Positions 1 through 11,714 of a stretch of 64,000 nt of DNA are shown in pieces. The notes under the pieces are model-generated. The model saw nothing but the letters and a program-made list of their open reading frames with translations. It ran no database searches and was not told where the DNA came from. The stretch lies in NCBI GenBank assembly GCA_031841125.1, contig CM063111.1:54559535-54623534 (forward strand), given 5' to 3'. Position 1 is the stretch's first letter, and each line of letters opens with the position of its first letter. Source of the stretch: Acanthococcus lagerstroemiae. Its lineage: Eukaryota > Arthropoda > Insecta > Hemiptera > Eriococcidae. A program made the translations under genes and the position numbers.

Positions 1-514
1 AATACTTAAAAGATGTAGAAAACTTCACTGGATTTCTTTCATCGTCTTGCCGCCTCTTCCCTTTCAGTCTTTCTCTTTTTGAGTGTCTCTTCTTTGATTT
101 CAACCATTTTTGACCTACATTTTTCTTTTCTAGCCGACATTCCTATCTTTCCAGTCAATGATCTTTAATTTTAGTAATTCTAATCCCCCCCCCCCTCCAA
201 AAAAGGTACCAGAAGTCGGAAAAAGAAACAGTCTTGAAAAATTCTGAATAAATCTGGAATAGGTCTAGAGAATTTAAATCAAAACTAGGAAAATTTAAAA
301 GATTGTTCTTCAACAAGCATCGTAGGGTCTAGGAATTTTTGACTGCTCTCCTTCTCGAGAAAAAATTGAATGGTATTTTGAGGAACGTTAAAAATTTTCT
401 AAAGATTATCACCTAGTCGAGAATCAAGCGAGCCGAAAAAATGAATTGCGCACTTAAGAAAGTATTTGCATTTGCATTACAGGAAAATAGCAGCCTCCAG
501 CCACTGATATACTC

Positions 515-605
515 GAAAGGGTAGTCTCCGGGGCCGGGGGTGCGGTGTCTCAGGGGTAACTTCGGCATATGCGTGCATCGCCATACGTCCCATCACAATA
601 TTATA
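515..605 (+). repeat. 3'-end fragment of an R1-like LINE
   Basis: This stretch matches the non-coding tail of the LINE ending near 58,015. Both share a G-rich start, the words GGTGTC and GGGG, and then GCGTGCATCGCCATA followed by a C-rich end. No coding part is left, so it is a short 5'-truncated copy. The assignment rests only on similarity to the second copy, which does have readable coding sequence upstream. Confidence 0.55.
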
Positions 606-1244
606 GGAAAATAACAGCAATACAAATTATTCGAAACTGAGTACTTCTCTCTTCTTTTTTCACTCAATTACAATCCTAAGGGCTTATAAATTATCAAAAT
701 ACTTAATGGGGAGAAGGTGAAAACTATTAATTACGAATTATCCTCCCAGGATTTCTCTCGAGATTAGTCGCTGTAGGGCAGTGATCCATAGCTGATGCCA
801 TGGTATACCAATGAGTCTCGAGACTATGCTGAGTGCGTCATAGCATGATGTCTTTCAGAGGAAAAATAACTAACCGGATTGTACCAAAGTACGAAAGGGG
901 CCAGCCCTCAATCCGGAAATTAAAACTAAAATAAAATGGAAAATTTCCTTTTCCAATTTATTGATCGTAGTATTCTTACAGTTTAACGCATTTGCATTTT
1001 CTACTTGAAAACGAGAATTCCCTGCCCTTCAGAAGCCGTTTCGCTGCATCCCTAAAACCGCAAGATTTACAGCGGGGTATGGGTAACTCGTGCATTTCCG
1101 GAATTTCTCCTTTTCTCAATTTTCTAGACTCGGCAAGGGGCTCTAATTGAATAATCGTTGCAATATATTACGTCGATTGAAAGATAATATTCTTAATTGA
1201 TATTATTTGATACTACCCTCCTGGGGAGCTTGACAAGCTGAAAG
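606..1244. other. AT-rich spacer, nothing recognised
   Basis: No open frame of useful length, no clear inverted repeat and no tandem structure were seen. The base composition is ordinary for the window. Confidence 0.5.
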
Positions 1245-1397
1245 GTCTGGCTGGCCGAGTGGATAGCGCGTTGGTCTCGGAACCCGAAGGTCCCGGGTTC
1301 GAACCCACGTAGCAACTCGCCAGATTTCAACCTAAGCCGGTTTTTCGGCCAGAAGGGAAGAAGGCTAAGAGCCCTAACAGCCTCCCCAACGTCTCAC
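1245..1397 (+). mobile_element. tRNA-derived SINE (family SINE-A), copy 1
   Basis: The head carries RNA polymerase III promoter boxes like those of a tRNA: TGGCCGAGTGG (A box) and GGTTCGAACCC (B box) about 40 bases apart. No closing acceptor stem follows, so it is not a functional tRNA gene. The body continues with GCCGGTTTTTCGGC, itself a small hairpin, then GGCTAAGAGCCCTAACAGCC. Two further copies at 47,482-47,659 and 48,667-48,855 share head and body. This copy seems to stop before the 3' segment GCTCGAAAAGGCGGATTC present in the others. SINEs depend on the reverse transcriptase of a partner LINE; the partner here is unknown. Confidence 0.75.
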
Positions 1398-2830
1398 AAA
1401 ACCCTATTTTCAATGTGAAGAATTTGGAAATTGAAATAACTGGAGATGAGCTCCTGTGGCTCTTGAACGGTTGAGAGGAGGAGGAAAGAACTCCAGAAAT
1501 GGATTCAGCGACACAAAAAGCCCTTTTATGATCGTAACAACTTGGGAATTGGGATTACTTCCCAATTTTGCATCTGAAGGATGGGTGTGTGAGGGAAATG
1601 ACCCCGAGAAATGGATTCAGCGACCCTTGAAACACTCATAAAAAAAAATTTAAGTTCATATGGGGAGGCTACAGTTGAGTAAAAACCTCAAATTCCCAGA
1701 TCTCTGTCTGTTTCCTATCACTCCCATAATTTTCGTTATATGTAAATAGCTTACGTTGCTTGGCAATGCTCTCGGGCTAGAAATTGAACCAATTTCCAAC
1801 AATGAGGGGTTTCAGTGTGACACCATGTGTGAAACTTAACGGTATTAAGGTACTTTAGCGAATAGCTTGAGAAAATTATTACGGCTTCTTTCGTTTTCGA
1901 AAACGCTAAAGACTTCATTCCGCTGGGCGAGAAACACAGAAACGTAATTAAGTTAGCTTCGAGTGTTCAAGACAGCGAGGTACAACTTGCAAGTATAACT
2001 TTTCATTCGCGTACTCGTGTATACATCGGCTGTTGAATTCATACCACGAACATGGAAAGACCAAAACGAAAACCCAACCGCAAATCAGCTGAATACCCAC
2101 GCGACCCAGTGAATTCGAAACCGGAGTTCAACTCGTCATGCTCCTACATCCAAATTTCTTTGACTGTTAAGCCGTAATGACCACTGTTACGTCGAGAAAA
2201 ATCAACGCCTACGAATTGAACATATCTCTTCGAAACTGCGCCATTATGCAAATTTCAAACCGGTGGAGAGACACTTAATCGAGCGTGATAATTTACAACC
2301 ACTTCGAAGGTTGTACTCTGATACTTGAGCGTCAAAATTACCATTTTTCAAATTTATTATCATTTACAGAGGCCTTTCGTGTTGAAAAGGTCCGTCGTTA
2401 ATGCAGCAGACACCAATTCAGTTCCTAACAAAACCAAACATCTTGAAACTCCGATGCGTGTACTCAAGCTAAAACACGAAGAAAGTTGATTTTGAAGAAA
2501 ATATTGTCAGTTGTCAGAGTTTGTGAGTTCAATATTTCCCCGCTTCGGGCTCCTGAGCAGTAACTGTAAGTACAGTATACAACTCAGCTTTGGAACTGAT
2601 TGCATAAAAATGTCAAGAGTTGTGTCTATAAGAATACCCGCCCCACTTGAAAATTTAATTTGATTCAAATTTGGTATTTTGGCTAAATCCCGTGAACTAG
2701 AAGGAGACACTTTGGATAAAAAATACTTCTGTACTTATTTTAGGCACATTTAGTATAATTCTATGTTTTTGAACAGGAGACCAAAGCGAGCTAGTTCTCA
2801 TGTTTCCAAACAATTTCTTCAAAGGGAAAG
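1398..2830. other. Spacer with short CCAGAAATGGATTCAGCGAC-type motifs
   Basis: No gene is supported. Two short related motifs, AGAAATGGATTCAGCGAC near 1,493 and again near 1,610, resemble the tandem unit at 9.1-9.4 kb and scattered satellite monomers elsewhere. The small open frames on both strands have no recognisable protein features. Confidence 0.4.
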
Positions 2831-2838
2831 GGTGAGAC

Positions 2839-3193
2839 CAGAGGGCCGTACCGAAGAGTTTTTCCTGGAGGGGGGAGGGGAGGGGGTAAAAATTGTGAAA
2901 GCCCCAACTAACTCATCAGAATTCCTAATTATCAAAGCAAAAAAAAAAAAAAAAAAAAACACCTTTTGACCTGTTGGATTTTATAACTGACTCAACTCAA
3001 AATTCCCAAGTATCAAAGCAAAAGAAGAAAACTCAACTCAATTCCCAAAGAAATAATAAAAAATAAATAAGAAAAAACTTTTAACCTGTTGCATTTTTCC
3101 AACTCGCCTGACTGAAACGGTAAATTTTCCCAACTTCTGAGTGAAAAATTCCTACCGGGGGGGGGGAGTTGTCCCCCTTTCAGTACGTCCCTG
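2839..3193. mobile_element. hAT-like MITE, family CAGGGACGTACC, copy 1
   Basis: The element is bounded by a perfect 8-bp target duplication, GGTGAGAC at 2,831-2,838 and 3,194-3,201. Its left end reads CAGAGGGCCGTACCGAA and its right end CAGTACGTCCCTG, imperfect inverted repeats that start CAG and end CTG. An 8-bp duplication with CAG termini is typical of the hAT superfamily. The interior is rich in GACTCAACTCAAAATTCCC repeats and an A-run and encodes nothing, so it would need a transposase from elsewhere. Copies at 42,646-42,970 and 46,362-46,653 share ends and interior. Confidence 0.88.
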
Positions 3194-3539
3194 GGTGAGA
3201 CACGTTCAGCCGAAAATAAGACATGTCCGGGGATAGGACCCTATTCAAAGAAAAATACAAGACTTTTTATAGATGAATTTTTTGTTGTTTGAAAATCTAA
3301 TTGGATGAATGACACTTGCTCTTCCTTTCGGTATGCACATCATCTTTTCAACTTTTTCTTTTTTGAAAACGAATTCATGTTGACAAAGGACCACCGAGAA
3401 ATTGCATGTGATAGTAGATCAGAAAAGCTGAAAAACAAAACGGTCTCCTGCACACAAGAATCACCTGTACATTAAAAAAAGAAGAGAAAAAAGGTAGCTT
3501 ACGTCTCAATTTTGAAAAGGGCTAGAACGTACTACCAAC

Positions 3540-5400
3540 TTTCTAATTTCGAGTACGAAACGATATCGAGCCCACAATCAAACAGAAGATTCATGGGTTC
3601 TCGATTTCGAATACGTTATTGTATTTTTGATCCCATTCCACTTCGGACCTCAAAATTCAAACTCCAGTCTCAAAATGGGTAAACTTAATTTGATTTTAAA
3701 TAACTAATAAAATTCAAAGATGCATCGAAATCGGGGTGCTGGGAGTTGCTGACTCTAAATTACGGATCAGGATGTTGATATAAGCTGTATCTGAACACCC
3801 AAAAGGAAAATTCACACTGATAAAATTTGATTAGATTTGGAAAATCCTATACGAAATTATCAAAGTAAGTTTTCTTGAGCCTATCAGATTTCGCATGTGA
3901 TTCAATTTAAGTCCCGGAATATTTAAATTTCATGTTTGAATTTTGGATTTCCAAATTAGTGGTAGAGTCTAAAATGCCTTAGGAGGACTGAACCTACTTC
4001 GAAACCTCCTGATACTCCTGAGAATTAGATTTTCCATCATATTCACCCTTTATGCCTTCCTAAGCGAGAATTCTGGAGCTTGAGCCTCTCCCCGTCTCGT
4101 GTCATTATATTTCAAAGACTATTACAGGCCACAATCGGGACCAGAGCGAAAATATAATGGAATATTTTTGAAATCAGAGATAAAAAACATCAGATACATT
4201 ATTAAAATTTTCGAGCCAAGTCAATTTTGCCTATATTCCATACGAACAGTCTTTTTTCAGAAAGGGAATAAGTCAATTAGCGACTTTCAATATTCAGTGG
4301 ATAACTGTCTTGTTACGTTGTATCTACTGGTAGCCCTGAAAAATCGATAGCAGCGTTCCTATAGGCGTAAAAATCAATTCTAAAGTCCGGTCGTTTGCAG
4401 AAACATAATAAGTTCACGTTGGTTTTCTAGTCAGCCGCAAATTGCAGTTCAATCTCAATTTTGTTGCCCTGAAAAACTGTATTGTGTGACATCCCCTTTC
4501 TGAAAAAGACTGTTCATACAAAACCTGAAATTTGGATTTTAGAGCCCCAGTCGGAGTCCAAGCAACGATTTGATGAGACGTTTAAAATCAAAGACTAGAA
4601 CTCCTTCTATGTTGATAATTTTTTAGATTCCTAACGCAAGTCCATTTAGTCTATATCCTATATTTTAATTCTTTTTTCTTTTTTTCTTTTTTCTAAGGAC
4701 ACGTCGGGTTCCAAGAAGAAATCTGACGATAAATTCTAAGACCAAAAACCTCTATTTTAATTTTTTTAAATCTGAAGTCATTACGCTTATATCCTCCATC
4801 ACTTCTGAAATTCGGATTTTAGGGCTTAAATCCGAACAAGATTTGGTGCTACATTTGAAATCAGTAACCGAATTACCTCTATTTTGACACGTTCTCCGGG
4901 TTTTCAAGGTCAGTCCATTTTGCCTGTGTTCTACATCAATCTTCAAATTTGGGATTTTCAACCTAGATCGGATTCCAAGGAGGAGTTGGAAAAACATTCA
5001 AAATCAAGAACAAATAACCTGAATTTTGATTTTTTTTTTTTTAAATCTCCGAGGCAAGTATATGTTATTTACAAATATAGCTCATAACAATTCTAAAATT
5101 TTGGTTTTTGAGCACAAATTGTTGGAGTCCGAGAAATGATTGGATAAGAACAAGACAAGCCTTATTTTAACACGTTCTTCATAATTCTGGAACAAGTCTA
5201 TTTCGCCTACATCCCATCAATTCTAAAATTGGATTTGATTTTTGAGCCGAAATCGGATCCCAAGGAGAATCTGATGATACGTTCGCAATCAAAGACCAAA
5301 ATAACTTCTATTTTGCCACACTTCTCAGATTTACAAACAGGCCTGTGTGGCGTGACTACTTGTCCGGGGGAATCACTTTTCCGAAAGGGATAATATTATA
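3540..5400. repeat. Diverged satellite block, ~140-bp monomers (family S2)
   Basis: A phrase close to AAATTCGGATTTTAGAGCC, then CGGATTCCAAGGAG, a degenerate AATCAAAGAC and CTATTTTGACACG, recurs at roughly 4,527, 4,670, 4,808, 4,945, 5,094 and 5,225. That gives a spacing near 140 bases. Copies are strongly diverged, as in an old array no longer being homogenised. Open frames in this stretch are chance products. The same monomer type appears singly near 5,840, 15.2 kb, 18.4 kb and 45.3 kb. Confidence 0.6.
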
Positions 5401-5605
5401 ACTAGGAAGATAATGATCAGAAATCGCACGGCCAAAAAGAGAAAGAAGAAAAGAAAGCAAAGAAATGTCTTGGTTCTTCTGCTAAATTCTGCTGGAGGGG
5501 CAAACCATCAACTCGAACAATAATTTCATTTGCTTCCCCCTAACATTATGAACCAGTTTCTTTCCAAGCCAATTTTCTGAAATTTGGATTTTGACATGGA
5601 TCTGT

Positions 5606-5848
5606 TTAATAGCTCGCCAAGCGAAAGAGAAAAATTCAGCAGAAAATGCTCCGCAAGAAACGTTCCGCAGAAAAACGTTACCATCGTGATTTGCGTATTC
5701 CTCTTTAAGCAGTCATTCGTTTCATTACGTTGCGAACGTTCGACACGGAGAATGCCGAACGATGCCGAGTATGGACGACTAGAGAAGGCATTAGAATGTG
5801 AGTATGCACGTCAACATGGTCACCTGAACGATATATCTGTGTACAAAT
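5606..5848 (+). repeat. Unnamed ~250-bp interspersed repeat (family R250), copy 1
   Basis: One of four copies (others: 12,564-12,832 minus, 15,876-16,140, 17,875-18,136). It opens near CTCGCCA, has repeated AACGTTCCGC-like words, a central GTATTCCTCTTTA...CAGTCATTCGT, then GGAGAATGCCGA and TGGACGACTAGAGAAGGCATT, and closes near CACCTGAACGATATATC. Copies are about 75-85% alike by eye. Short open frames cross it but are not kept between copies, so it looks non-coding. No clear inverted termini or target duplication were found, so its class is undetermined. Confidence 0.75.
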
Positions 5849-5849
5849 A

Positions 5850-7060
5850 ACAATGGATTTTTTCTTTGAACCAAAATTAGGGTCTGAGGAGAAATCTGAC
5901 AAGGTATTCGAACCATGCTCGGCCACTTGAAGATCCTTGTGTTCCACATCCTTTTTGTTGAAAGCACAATAAGGGAAGGGTGATCTGTGTGATAGGAGGT
6001 GGATGTAATACGTATACCGACTTCATAAATTTCAGTTGACAAGCGCAAAAAAAGCTCGTCTTTTAAATTTTTTTGACTGGTCCCCAGGATTTTCGGATTT
6101 TTCCAACTTTTTAGCAAATAATAACGGCAATTTTACAAAATTTCATGTGACGTACATTAAAGAAAAACTCACCGGTTAACCAGGTACTTCATATTCCCGA
6201 CTAAGTGCCAGAATTCCCCGAATGAAAATCGACATTTTTTGAATGAGAGGAGCACACAACCCCCACACCTCCCGGTGGACCTGTGTATAAAACGTTCTCA
6301 GCGTGAGGATAGGTATTCATGTTGATCCGAACATCAGTCGGCAGTGTTCACAATTCGAGGTTTTGGACCACTGTGCGGTGCTTCATTTTTTTCACATTCA
6401 TTTTGACGCCCACCGTGTGACAAAAAAAAAACAGTGAAACAGACTCGCATTATAATATTTGGAAGACGAGTAGAATGAAGAAGGCTTGCCGTCCATCTTA
6501 ATGTTCACTTTCGCGCCCAAGTAATTCAATATATCGGCTTATTTCTCGTGTTCTTTTCTTTTCTTTTTTTCAATTTTCACATCGTTTGGAGTATCGGGTT
6601 CGCGGCACAGTCCCAGTTGTACATGTCCGTGGTCGTATTTACAACGCAATTGCTAAGTCCCACGAGGGCACGGCCGCCCGATATCAGCGTTAAGCGATAT
6701 CGAGCCGCGGCCCATGTATCGAATTATCAACTACCGACATCATGACCGTCAACAAGGAGTCAGAAACAGACCAAGTTCGTCGATCGACCTATTTTCCCCC
6801 GATAACTGATAAAGTACGCGGTGAAAAATACACGCGAGCCAACAGGGGTCAACCCTGTTGCAATCGCAAGTCCCAACCAAGTTTTTCCACTTTCTAAAAA
6901 TAATACTTATCTTCTTGAAACAGGGGCGGATGATTGGGTTTGACGCAAGATGGAAAATTCTTCTGCGGTACAGTGGTTTCAAATCCCAAATACGTGAACT
7001 TCATTCGATTTTTCAACTTTCTTGAAAAAACATGAAACTTTTTGGATTCACGCTGCATGT
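5850..7060. other. Spacer, nothing recognised
   Basis: The first ~70 bases resemble an S2 satellite monomer. The rest shows no repeat, no long open frame with domain features and no RNA gene. The part from 6,600 to 6,760 is richer in CpG than its surroundings but too short to interpret. Confidence 0.35.
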
Positions 7061-7065
7061 CCACT

Positions 7066-7530
7066 CAGTCGCTGAATGGTCAAGTAGTACCGAGCCGGCT
7101 TCGTTATCCTTACGTCTCGGGTTCAAGTCCCACCACCGCTGGAAAGCTAGTAATATTAGACTACCCCCACTAACATTCCAGCAAACACAGCGATCACTGT
7201 ATCAGTCGAGGTGGAAACATAGCGCGTCCTGTAACTTCCGCCCGTACAAACGAACATGACATTACAATCGCAGAACGTGTTACCACCAGATCAGAAAGAT
7301 TGGTATTGTGCGTGTGCACGTAGTGGGCAGCTTACTCAACATCGTGAAACACGTAGCTAGTAAGCGAACTGCGGCTGCATACTCTTCGGCACAGAGAAGG
7401 AAAACTTTAACGTAACAAAACTGTGGGGAAAGCAACAGCAAACTACCCCGACTAACCTACCCAATGGAGTCACGCGTTACGAATCGCAACCGCTAAAACG
7501 TCGGGCATCAGATACGGCGCGCCTGAAGAG
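7066..7530 (+). mobile_element. Long tRNA-headed SINE (family SINE-B), copy 1
   Basis: The head has degenerate A and B boxes (GCTGAATGGTCAAGTAGTA; GGGTTCAAGTCCCACC), fitting an origin from a class II tRNA. The body runs for about 400 bases and includes CCCCCACTAACATTCCAGC, GGTGGAAACATAGCGCG, GTTACCACCAGATCAGAAAG and GCTAGTAAGCGAACTGCGGC. Copies at 40,839-41,288 and 62,486-62,955 align end to end. The open frames in it (several on both strands) recur in the other copies only because the repeat is conserved. It is longer than most SINEs (typically 100-400 bp). Confidence 0.8.
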
Positions 7531-7639
7531 TCTAATATTGTTCGTCAGGCCTGCTTTCCCATTTACTTTTTTTTGAGGCGGGGGGGGGGGCACACTATGC
7601 TCTCGCAAAGTTGTTGCATAATGGCGGTATTTAGAAAAC

Positions 7640-7935
7640 ACTGCGGCGACTCCCTCTCTCGAATGTACATACGATAAAGTTTGCATATAAATCGTTCTGC
7701 CGGCCGGGACAGTTTCTGTGTAGCACAATAAGAGCGTCTGACAAACGTCTTTTGTCTCCTGCATTCCTGTACTTCCAGTAAGTGATTTTTTCAAAATCAC
7801 GTTCTTCTTATTATTATTCTCATTACTCACTTTCCTTTTTCTTCCTCAATCGGCCAAGTAAGACATCCGTTTAGTTTAGTTACAGTTCATGCTTAGCACC
7901 CACGCAGATCTGTTTTCACTATCGATTGATCGATA
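7640..7935. repeat. Repeat D, copy 1, left part
   Basis: Matches 9,525-9,830, including GTCTTTTGTCTCCTGC, ATTCCTGTACTTCC, AAGTGAT, CGGCCAAGTAAGACATCCG and GCAGATCTG. The match resumes at 8,345-8,440, so this copy is split by about 410 bases of TGTCATTTTG-rich sequence. Class unknown; open frames overlapping it are not conserved as proteins. Confidence 0.65.
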
Positions 7936-8344
7936 CATGCATTTTTTCCCAGCGTTGTTAGCATTTTGTCATTCTGTTAGACGAGCATATTTCATTTTTT
8001 TTTGTCGCGTCATGAGTTCTGTTATCTTTAGAATTCTGTCATTTTGTTTTTTCATAGTTTTGTCATGTTTTTACAAAATTATTTTGTCGTTTTGTCTTCA
8101 TTTTTGTAATGTCGCTTAGCATAATCTGGCATCAATTATTACGTCATCGTTTAATCGTTGGCAAAATGTCATCATATATTTTTTTGTCATTTTGTTTTGT
8201 AATTGGATTCACTTTTTTGATATATCGTTAACAAAACGGTCCAAACGAAAAATGATTTCCGGTTTCATCATATGATAAAATTTTGAAAATTCAATTGTCA
8301 TTTTATCATTTTATTTAGTAATGTCCAACAACACTGCTTTTTAC
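7936..8344. repeat. TGTCATTTTG-rich insert in repeat D
   Basis: Composed of degenerate repeats of TTTTGTCATTTTG, with GACGAGCATATTTCAT, GTCGCGTCATGAGTT and GTCGCTTAGCATAATCT. The same order of words occurs at 22,945-23,130. It interrupts repeat D, whose uninterrupted form is at 9.5-9.9 kb, so it is probably the younger insertion. Terminal repeats and target duplication were not resolved. Confidence 0.55.
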
Positions 8345-8513
8345 GCGCTCTCGTTTTCTCAATTTCGAATGCCCTTGCTTGGGTCTTGACGAAACACTTC
8401 CCTCATCCCACTCAAAATTCAAAAAACCCGCTTTATACAAAACTGTTCATTCGAAAGAAGAGGGTCACAGCAACACCAAATTCTGATAGGAGAATACTTT
8501 ATATTCATGTCCG

Positions 8514-8701
8514 CAGGGGCGCCACCAGAACTTTTTTTTGGAGGGAGCTAAAATTTAGGAAAGAAAAACTTGGACGGGGTGAAAACTCGATTCGATACTA
8601 CCTGATTCAGTATCTACCTATTTTAATGAATTGATTTTGAAAAAAAATCGAATTTTCGGAGGGGCTATAACCTCCTAGCCCTCTCTTTGGTTGCGCCCTT
8701 G
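8514..8701. mobile_element. hAT-like MITE, family CAGGGGCGCCACC, copy 1
   Basis: A perfect 8-bp duplication, CATGTCCG, lies at 8,506-8,513 and 8,702-8,709. The left end is CAGGGGCGCCACCAGAAC and the right end GGTTGCGCCCTTG, imperfect inverted repeats. At 188 bp it has no coding capacity. A related end is present in reverse at 23,941-23,989. Confidence 0.88.
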
Positions 8702-8889
8702 CATGTCCGCTATTCTTAAATTAAATTAGGAAAAAGGACCATAAGAGTGCGCATGTCTGATTTTTTGGTAAATTGCGCCCTCTTGCAGCTGTTGATGGAA
8801 TCTAAGTATACCTTTGAATCTATGTCTGATTAGTTATAATTATAAAAATATTGCGCACAGCCATATAAACATAACAAAAACAAATCGAC

Positions 8890-9125
8890 AAACTGTCAGT
8901 GATGCAGAGAAACATGCTGAGAAAAATTATGAATGTTAAAAGGAAAGATGGAACAAAACATCAGATATCAGGGAGAGGGCTAAAATAGAAGATATTGACG
9001 CCAGGGTAAAAAAAAATTAAATTAAGTTCACGGGTCATGTGGCCAGATCGAGGGACGACTGGTAGAGTCAGAGAACCACAACATGGACCCCGTATGAGGC
9101 TAAAAGAAGGAGGGGGACGTAACTA
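8890..9125 (+). pseudogene. RTE-type LINE, C-terminal remnant
   Basis: Conceptual translation in shifting frames gives QRNMLRKIMNVKRKDGTKHQ and, further on, KFTGHVARSRDD and TTTWTPYEAKRRRGT. This is the pattern that follows the reverse transcriptase domain in RTE-like endonuclease-reverse transcriptase proteins (a GHVAR motif, then W-P and K-R-RG). Compare 28,140-28,260 and 54,590-54,690 in this window. Stops and frameshifts are present and the catalytic regions are missing, so it is a dead 5'-truncated fragment. Confidence 0.6.
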
Positions 9126-9126
9126 A

Positions 9127-9395
9127 AGCTAGTTTGTACTAATTTACAAAATTTTCAGGTTATGACCTCCCGTGATGTCACATGGAGGAGGAGGAGAGAG
9201 GACGATACTTGAAGCAACACTAGAAACGATTTTACTGGCCCACAAAGCCCGCTTTCCGATGTAACCGAAGCTAGTTTGTATTAATTTACAATTTTTCATA
9301 TTATAACCCTTTTTGTAGTACTACAAGGAGGAGAAGGATGCTTAAAACAACACCAGAAATGAGTTCAGCGAACCAGAAAACAATGTAACTAGCGC
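9127..9395. repeat. Two tandem ~135-bp units
   Basis: The unit begins GAAGCTAGTTTGTACTAATT and passes through TTATGACC, GGAGGAG and AACACTAGAAACGA. The second copy starts near 9,266. The pair lies directly after the RTE remnant and could be its duplicated 3' untranslated tail, but no second example confirms this. Confidence 0.5.
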
Positions 9396-9524
9396 CATTA
9401 ATATGCTAATTTTCCAACTGCACCAGGTCACTACTCCCTGTGGTACTCCTCGAGTAGGAAGCCGCGGCTAGAATAACCTCAAAATTCAGCAAGGTTTAAA
9501 ACCTCGTATCTAATGTATTACCAT

Positions 9525-9940
9525 TGCAGTGACCCTCTCGTCTCCAATGTACAACAAAACATCAATGTACGTTTCAGTACATATATCATCCTGCCTGGCT
9601 ATTTTCAGCGCAACACGATGTGAACGTCTAACAAAGTCTTTTGTCTCCTGCATTCCTGTACTTCCGGTAAGTGATATTTTCAAAACCATGTTCTTTTCCT
9701 TCTTACTTTTATGACTCACTCTCCTTTTTCTCCCCCGATCGGCCAGGTAGGACATCCGTTTAGTTGAGTTACAGTTTACATTTAGTACTTACGCAGATCT
9801 GCTTTTACTATATCGGACGTTCAGACACGCGCTTTTTTCCCACGTTCTTGTTTTTATTTTATTTTGAATACCCTCGCTGCGGTCCGGACTGAACACTTCT
9901 CGCACAGATTCCAAAAACCCGCTCCGTGATTAATAAATAC
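9525..9940. repeat. Repeat D, copy 2, uninterrupted
   Basis: Matches 7,640-7,935 and continues into the part matching 8,345-8,440 (TGAACACTTC, then AAAAACCCGCT). It therefore shows the state of the repeat before the TGTCATTTTG-rich insertion seen in copy 1. Boundaries are approximate. Confidence 0.6.
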
Positions 9941-11560
9941 ATGAATCACGGTTTTTGGCATTTGAAACTGAGTGACGGCTCCGTATTATCACTTTTCTTC
10001 GCAAGCGACACACACACACGCTTTCTTGAGGTCATTTTTGCACTTTTTTGCTGTCTTCAAGGGTACAACTTTTGGCGGCCCAATCAGCGCCTTTTCGGGT
10101 GGATTTGTCCACATTTCCACCAGCACCTGTTTGCCCCTGCCCTGGAGGAGAGGACAGCGACCTCTCTGGCCAGCGTTTATTATTAACTCGATATCGTTCA
10201 CCTGTCTGCCAACAGCCCGACAAAGAAGAATTATCTTCTATTTTTACGATGCACAAATTACCTCAAATTTGTTGTATAAAACTTCTTGGATTTCGTCCAA
10301 ATCAGATTATTCAATTTGTTTTACCGCTACGCAGTTCCAGACATCGCCCGCCAGTCAGCCGGTATTCGCTTTATGAATTTTTCGGTGTACGAGATTACGA
10401 GAACGAAACTCACGCTGGGCGTATTTTTTGTGCATTTGCGTTTATGGGGTACACGTGGCCCGTGTCGTGACCCGACCTGTCGCCCTCGTCGCTCTGTTAC
10501 TGATAACAGCTGCAGAGGTGACGGAACATCGATAACGGAACGAGCGTGTGCACAATTATACACGATATTGTCGATAATTAAGAGTCCCAAGTTGTCAGTT
10601 CGTTACACCAACGCCATGGCTGATCTTGGCTGAACGTGGAACCAGCGAAACCTTAATTTTCGGAGCCGCCTACTACGCGTGTTCCCCTGAGTCCGTAGAT
10701 CACGAGCTAAGGACACCAGCTGAGCTGCGACTCATGTCTGATGTCTCCAAGAACAATACCGCGCTTGCTCTAGGTTACCTATCCAAACATTCCGCGATTT
10801 CTCCAGAAATTGCTACATATAATGAGTACAAAGTCGTACGTGGGGAGGGGAACGTTACTCGTTCCCAATATAGTTCGAAAGTTGGCACTCTGCAAATTCT
10901 GGTAGCCAGTCGGGTCGGCAAAATTGGGAAAAGAGAGAACTTGTTTCCAGGTTTCAACCGAAAATTGTTATATTTTAGTCGGCATGTTTGCTGTCTACCT
11001 GCCCACTCCTCAGCACCCACAAGAAAAACTGCTAGTAACGACTCCGAATGAGCATTGCCTCTCCTCACTTAGAACTACCCCATGGCCTTCAAACTATACA
11101 CTGAAAACTAAGTACTTCACTCGCAAACGCGGTCTTAGATAGTGATGACACCCCCGCCAAGTTGGTCCACCAATGGAAACGCCTGATTCATTATAAGTGA
11201 TTCGTTTGTTCATCGAAAATGTAATAACTAATAAACCATTTTTGAACTGAATTGCAACAGCTGGTACCAGATAGAAAAATGGATACTGGTACTCGGAATA
11301 TTATCAATTAAAATCTTAGATGAATGAAAAGTTTAACAACATTGAGAAACTCGGCAGTCGATATATCAAAATTCAGCTTTTGATAGGGCTGGTTCCAGAG
11401 AATTTTTCAGTGGGGACAGATTTCCTGTTGTTGCTCATAACAGTGATTTACAAAACACCGATTTGCAAGCAAAGCGAAGAAAATGTTCTCAATTTTTATG
11501 AGAATTTCTATGAAAATAAGTAACTTATTTGTGATGCTTGGACTACAGTTCCCCTATTTA
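9941..11560. other. Moderately GC-rich stretch with overlapping open frames, no recognised gene
   Basis: Between about 9,970 and 11,060 several frames stay open for 70-141 codons on both strands at once, as expected from composition alone. None shows a domain, a signal peptide or a consistent splice structure. A diverged coding exon or a promoter region cannot be excluded. From 11,070 on the sequence is AT-rich. Confidence 0.3.
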
Positions 11561-11714
11561 CAACTCTGCTGCAGTCCACTTACCTTGAGCCCTGGAACCA
11601 GTCCAAAACGCTGGCTTACGACTTGCTCCCAGGGCCTTTCCTGCCTCTCTGATTCACAGTCTTCAGCCACTTACCAGCACTCCACCACTCACCAACCGCA
11701 GAAGGATCTTTGCC

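Noticed and set aside
1245..1320. tRNA gene (A and B boxes)
   Set aside because: No acceptor stem closes after the B box, and two other copies carry the same long non-tRNA body, so it is a SINE head.
5791..6117. 108-codon minus-strand frame
   Set aside because: It overlaps the R250 repeat and S2-like sequence and is not conserved in the other copies.
10048..11056. 140- and 141-codon frames
   Set aside because: Several frames are open together on both strands and none has recognisable features; no basis for calling a gene.
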